Of a stretch of 64,000 nucleotides of DNA, positions 59,951 through 64,000 are shown piece after piece (position 1 is the stretch's first letter; each line of letters opens with the position of its first letter). Origin of the DNA: an uncultured Brevibacillus sp. (GTDB lineage Bacteria; Bacillota; Bacilli; Brevibacillales; Brevibacillaceae); NCBI RefSeq assembly GCF_947502445.1, contig NZ_CANMZW010000010.1, positions 62,001 through 126,000 on the forward strand. Direction: 5' to 3'. The notes beneath the pieces are model-generated. The model was not told the DNA's origin, did not search any database, and worked only from the letters and a program-made list of their open reading frames with translations. Both the position numbers and the translations under genes were made by a program.

Positions 59951-61180
59951 TTACTTTTGAATACTGGTTTTGCTTCCATCCTGCAAGAGCGTTTGACCTT
60001 TTACTACGATCTGATCCCCTGCGGAGAGTCCACTCGTAATTTCAATCGAATCACTAGAAGATTTACCGGTTGTTACTTCTGTCAGCTTGGCAATCTCCCC
60101 CTCCAGCTTAAAGACGAAACGCTTTCCATCCCGATCAAAGACAGCTTTGCGTGAAATAACAAGCGCATTGCTTGATTCTGATGTCGTCGATGGGAAAGTG
60201 ACATTGACTACCATATCCGACTTCAGTTCGTTAGATGGATTCGGAATCGTAATTTCAATCGGATACGCTTTTAACTGCGAATCCATAACGGGACTGACAG
60301 CCGTTACTTTTGCTTCGATCGTTTTGTCTGTAGATTGTACACTCACCTTAACGACTGTACCAACCTTCACCTTTGTAATATCAGCTTCCGACAAGTTGGC
60401 TTTTACTAAAAGTGGATTGGTATTCACAATCACAACGACAGGCTGTTGACCGGACATTTGTCCCACCGCACCAGATACGCTGGAAACAAAGCCACTGATT
60501 GGAGCTGTTACTGTTGCATTTGCCAGCTGCTCGCGTGCGTTTGCCAAGCTTACAGCCGATTGGTTTACAGAAGCCTCAGATACTTGCAGCCCTGTTTTTT
60601 GCCCTGCAGCGTGCAAAGACTGCTGGGCATTTTCATAAGAGGTTTGAGCGGTCGTGAGCTGGGAGTTTGCTTGCTCCATTTGTTGAGCAGAAATCGCTCC
60701 CTGGTTAAACAGCTGTTGCATGCGCTGCTGATTAAGCTTGGCATCTGCCAATGCTGTCTCCGCCTGTTTCAGACTATTTTTCGCCTGAACCAGCCCTTGG
60801 TCAGAGCTGCTGCCCGTTTGGTTAAGACTTGCTTGGGCTACACGAAGTGCAGCTTCAGCCTGCCTCACTGTATTTTGCAGCTCGGTTTCATCCAGCTTAA
60901 ACAGCAGCTGCCCCTTCTCCACATGTTGTCCAAGCTTTACAGGCAGTGAAGTAATCTTGCCACCCATTTTTGGTGAAATCTGAACCTCTTCGCTTGGAGC
61001 CAGCTTGGCGCTGATTCCAGCTTCTGAGCTCACAGACCCTGTTTTTACTGTCTCCACCTGTACAGGCGTAACGGTCTCCACATTTTCCGTAGGCGGCGTT
61101 GCCGCTTGCGGGTTGGAGCACCCTGCCACCAATGTAATGGCGAGCAACGCCAAAATGACGGGTTTTTTACTTATGTTCAT
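59951..61180 (-). CDS. RND efflux adaptor (membrane fusion protein), lipoprotein
   Basis: A 409-residue lipoprotein from ATG 61180 (AGGAGG nine bases ahead), lipobox LVAGC. A lipoyl-type strand (PVKLGQHVEKGQLLFKLDET), a long coiled hairpin rich in Q, A and N (residues about 95-200), then SEADITKVKVGTVVKVSV and the barrel domains complete the MFP fold. It links the inner-membrane RND pump to the outside. It follows the pump gene... on the same operon side: pump first in the genome order, adaptor read 5' of it (30 bases apart). Confidence 0.92.
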   Translation of the reverse strand: MNISKKPVILALLAITLVAGCSNPQAATPPTENVETVTPVQVETVKTGSVSSEAGISAKLAPSEEVQISPKMGGKITSLPVKLGQHVEKGQLLFKLDETELQNTVRQAEAALRVAQASLNQTGSSSDQGLVQAKNSLKQAETALADAKLNQQRMQQLFNQGAISAQQMEQANSQLTTAQTSYENAQQSLHAAGQKTGLQVSEASVNQSAVSLANAREQLANATVTAPISGFVSSVSGAVGQMSGQQPVVVIVNTNPLLVKANLSEADITKVKVGTVVKVSVQSTDKTIEAKVTAVSPVMDSQLKAYPIEITIPNPSNELKSDMVVNVTFPSTTSESSNALVISRKAVFDRDGKRFVFKLEGEIAKLTEVTTGKSSSDSIEITSGLSAGDQIVVKGQTLLQDGSKTSIQK

Positions 61181-61210
61181 AAAACTGTCCCTCCTCATCC
61201 CACAAACGTC

Positions 61211-64000
61211 TTACGATTCCAAAGCGGGAGCGATTTTCTTTGCTTTTTTCTCTGCTTTTTTCTCTTTTCTTTTTTGCTTTCTCATACGAGACTTCTTGCC
61301 CATGTCATCAAACCACGAAGCCACTACTGGCACCAGTACCAACGTAATCAAAGTAGCAAAGCTCAGACCGAAAATAACGGTAACAGCCATTGGCGCCTGT
61401 GTTTCTGTACCAGAACCGCCTGAAAACGCGAGTGGTCCAATCGCCAGAATCGTTGTGAGTGTCGTCATCAAAATCGGACGCAGACGAATCGGTCCAGCAT
61501 GAAGAATCGCGTCGTGCAGCTCCCAGCCTTTTGCACGTAATTGGTTTACATAGTCGATCAGAACGATCGCGTTGTTCACAACCAGACCAATCAATAGAAT
61601 GTACCCGATAAACACCGATACGCTGATTGTCGTTCCCGTCACAAGCAGTCCCAGGAGTACGCCTGTGATGGTAGGTGGAACCGAGAACATAATGATGAAT
61701 GGACTGTAGAGAGATTCAAACTGTGCAGCCATTACCATATAAAGCAAAACTACCGAGAGGATAATAGCTAGACCAAGACTTCCAAATGACTCGGCCATAT
61801 CCTCACTTTGTCCTCCAAATTCAACCTTGTAGCCATCCGGAAGGTTCAGTTTATTGATTTTGGCTTGAATATCATTGAATACAGAATTAAGATCGCGTCC
61901 TGCCAGATCGCTCGTCACTTTCACTTCACGCGTCAGGTTCGAACGATTGATTGTCAGCGGAACGTCTACTCTGCTAATGCTTGCAACTGAGCTTAAAGCA
62001 ATCTGCGCTCCACCTGGTGCGGAAATACGCAAGTTGTTCAAGTAGTTGATATCTTCCTGATAATTTTCAGGCAGTTTGAGTTTAATGTCAATCTCATCAT
62101 CACCTGTGCGGTACTTCGTTACCGTTTGGCCTTGGAAAGAAGTACGTACACTGGAGAGAATTTGTCCTGTAGACAAGCCATAAAGACCTGCTTTCTCAGC
62201 GTTTACCTTCACTTCGAATTCCTGTCTGGACTCCTCCATGCTGGTTGTAACATTGCTGGTCCCAGGAACGCTTTCTACTTCACCTTTTACAATGCTACTG
62301 ATGTCTTTTAGTACATCCAGGTCATCCCCACGAACAGTCATTTCAATCGGAGATCCTGTTGACATCCCTTGCGCAGCACTGACTTTAATTTCTGGTCCTG
62401 CAATTGGCTTCAATTGCTTTTGCAAGTCCATTACGATGTCATCGGAGGAACGCGTCCGTTTGGTCACATCCACCAACATCAACGTAATGTTTGCTTGATT
62501 GGAAGACAAGGTACTCGCAATTGGAGAACCATTGCTACCAATAGAAGTCGAAATAATATCTTTTTCAGGAACGGTGTTTACGATGTCCTCTACCTGCTTC
62601 GCTACCTTCTCGGTTTCAGCGAGGACAGTACCATTTGGCATCTTAATCGAAACGCTAATTTGTCCTTGGTCCATGCTCGGAATAAACTCCGCGCCAATCA
62701 TTGGGATCAGCATCAACGAACCGATCATCATGATAATCGCCGAACCCATAACGGTTTTACGATGACCCAACGCCCATTTCAGCAGTCTGTGATAACCCTT
62801 CTCCACTTTGCTGAATCCAATGTTGAACCAAGTAACGGGGTTGATTCCTCTGTAATTTTCATGGTTGGCATGGTTCGGTACCTTTTTCAAAATACGTGAG
62901 CTGAGCATCGGTACCAGCAAGATCGAGAATACCAGCGCTGCGATATGGGAGTAGACTACCGTCAACGCCAATGGTCCAAACAGCTCGGAAGCGATACCTT
63001 CTGTTAATGCGATCGGCAAGAATACGCAAATTTGCGCAAGAGCTGACGCCATAACCGCCGTACCTACTTCTTTTGAACCGACCAATGCTGCTTCCATCAT
63101 GCCTTTTCCTTGCTCGCGCTGGCGGAAAATGTTCTCCAGCATTACAACGGCGAAGTCAATCAGTGAACCTAACCCCAACGTCAAACCGGAAAGAGAAATC
63201 AGGTTGATCGTTTGTCCCGTCATGTACATCAAAAGGAATGTAGCAATGATCGAAACCGGCAAAACGATGATCGCAATCAGCATGGATTGCAAGCTGCCGA
63301 GGAAGAAGAACAGCAAGATAACACCGACTAAACCACCCAAAAGGGCATGTTCGGCAGTTGTATAGATTGAATCTTTGATATAGGTAGAAGTATCGAGCGT
63401 GGTTGTAATCTGCATATTATCTGGCAGATCCTTCTTGATCTTCTCCAGCTCTTTCTTCACACCATCGGCAACCTCGATTGTATTTCCGCCAGAAGCTTTC
63501 GTGATGGAAATTCCCAAGCTAGGCTTGCCGTTTACATAGCTGAGCTGGGTAATTTCCTCGCGAGTATCCTGCACCTCTGCTACATCGCTGAGACGAATGG
63601 AATTGCCGCCTACATTAATCGGGGTCAAGGCGATTTGATCTACATTCGCAAATTCCCCTTGTACACGGATATTAAGCTTTTCATCCCCTTCTCTGACAGC
63701 TCCTGCTGACCCGGAAAGGTTACTCGTGGACAATGCCTGCTGCAGCTGATCAAGCGATAGCCCGTATGCTGCCAGTTTAGCTGGATCGACCACGATATTT
63801 ACTACACGATTCTGTCCACCACTGATTGAAGCAGCAGCAACGCCGTCAATGCGCTCCAAACGGGATTGAATCAGGTCCTCAGTCAACTCTTTTAATCGGT
63901 TGATATCCTGATCCCCTGTTACAGCAAACTGAATGATTGGTTGGCTGTTCGGGTCAATACGCAGAACGCGCGGCGCCTTAGCAGAATCAGGCAAAGCGCC
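61211..64000 (-). CDS. RND efflux pump (AcrB/SwrC-like), N-terminus off the window
   Basis: At least 929 residues of an RND permease, cut at its N-terminus by the right edge; it is read toward lower coordinates and its stop lies 30 bases before the adaptor's start, so the pump gene is upstream of the adaptor. Motifs: VILLFFFLGSLQSMLIAIIV, FAVVMLENIFRQREQGKGM, GLVVNNAIVLIDYVNQLRAKG, AGPIRLRPILMTTLTTILAI. Its closest named relative by memory is SwrC/YerP of B. subtilis. The C-terminal tail is strongly basic (KKSRMRKQKRKEKKAEKKAK). Confidence 0.93.
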   Translation of the reverse strand, partial: GALPDSAKAPRVLRIDPNSQPIIQFAVTGDQDINRLKELTEDLIQSRLERIDGVAAASISGGQNRVVNIVVDPAKLAAYGLSLDQLQQALSTSNLSGSAGAVREGDEKLNIRVQGEFANVDQIALTPINVGGNSIRLSDVAEVQDTREEITQLSYVNGKPSLGISITKASGGNTIEVADGVKKELEKIKKDLPDNMQITTTLDTSTYIKDSIYTTAEHALLGGLVGVILLFFFLGSLQSMLIAIIVLPVSIIATFLLMYMTGQTINLISLSGLTLGLGSLIDFAVVMLENIFRQREQGKGMMEAALVGSKEVGTAVMASALAQICVFLPIALTEGIASELFGPLALTVVYSHIAALVFSILLVPMLSSRILKKVPNHANHENYRGINPVTWFNIGFSKVEKGYHRLLKWALGHRKTVMGSAIIMMIGSLMLIPMIGAEFIPSMDQGQISVSIKMPNGTVLAETEKVAKQVEDIVNTVPEKDIISTSIGSNGSPIASTLSSNQANITLMLVDVTKRTRSSDDIVMDLQKQLKPIAGPEIKVSAAQGMSTGSPIEMTVRGDDLDVLKDISSIVKGEVESVPGTSNVTTSMEESRQEFEVKVNAEKAGLYGLSTGQILSSVRTSFQGQTVTKYRTGDDEIDIKLKLPENYQEDINYLNNLRISAPGGAQIALSSVASISRVDVPLTINRSNLTREVKVTSDLAGRDLNSVFNDIQAKINKLNLPDGYKVEFGGQSEDMAESFGSLGLAIILSVVLLYMVMAAQFESLYSPFIIMFSVPPTITGVLLGLLVTGTTISVSVFIGYILLIGLVVNNAIVLIDYVNQLRAKGWELHDAILHAGPIRLRPILMTTLTTILAIGPLAFSGGSGTETQAPMAVTVIFGLSFATLITLVLVPVVASWFDDMGKKSRMRKQKRKEKKAEKKAKKIAPALES

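Overview
The window looks like a chromosomal segment of a spore-forming Firmicute, most plausibly Brevibacillus or a close relative (inference). The signs are AGGAGG-type ribosome binding sites, a T-box leader, cobalamin riboswitches, SOS boxes of the Bacillus LexA type, a Tlp spore protein, YhcN- and CotS-like proteins, YolD and YycC. Most genes lie on the minus strand in short operons closed by clear intrinsic terminators.

Region by region. 0-7.5 kb: the start of an acyl-CoA synthetase, an MFS carrier, a CapA-like protein with an RpiR regulator, a Rieske protein fused to a long repeated helical domain, and a dead MFS fragment. 7.7-12.8 kb: a secreted PepSY-like protein, then a tight four-gene operon (membrane protein, radical SAM activase-like protein, Ycf46-type AAA ATPase, DUF1257-DUF2997 fusion), and a thioesterase. 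12.8-21 kb: the B12-independent methionine synthase metE (broken by a one-base frameshift), an SMI1/KNR4 protein, and nrdI-nrdE-nrdF. Both metE and nrdIEF sit behind cobalamin riboswitches with their own terminators, so the cell should silence these B12-independent enzymes when B12 is present. 21-26 kb: small membrane proteins, an ACT-domain protein, mnmA, the Tlp spore protein and a GDPD phosphodiesterase. 26-31 kb: a catabolic operon with an M81 (MlrC-like) metalloprotein, a GNAT protein, an S12 serine hydrolase and the M55 D-aminopeptidase dppA. 31-37 kb: glpD, a YolD mini-operon under an SOS-like box, a bile-acid-type symporter, a YhcN-like lipoprotein, and a gene-free stretch holding four terminator-like hairpins.

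37-44 kb: a T-box-controlled long-form isoleucyl-tRNA synthetase (IleS2 type), a MerR-controlled MFS exporter, a second SOS-boxed mini-operon, a 37-residue zinc-finger-like protein and a RidA-like protein. 44-52 kb: GNAT, ADP-ribosylglycohydrolase, ACR3-like carrier, YitT, isochorismatase-like hydrolase, a decayed patch (group II intron-like hairpin, truncated ORFs, Nudix remnant) and DUF4241/DUF6630-type proteins. 52-55 kb: a Btr-like AraC regulator and a siderophore-binding lipoprotein, each with a Fur box. 55-64 kb: tRNA-Leu and tRNA-Tyr, thioredoxin-like proteins, YycC, a degenerate kinase-fold protein, a ResA/CcdA redox pair and an RND efflux adaptor with its pump, which runs off the right edge.

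The strongest candidates for new biology are the AAA/radical SAM/DUF1257-DUF2997 operon, the Rieske-repeat fusion, the two SOS-boxed mini-operons, and the tandem short transcription units at 36.3-36.65 kb.
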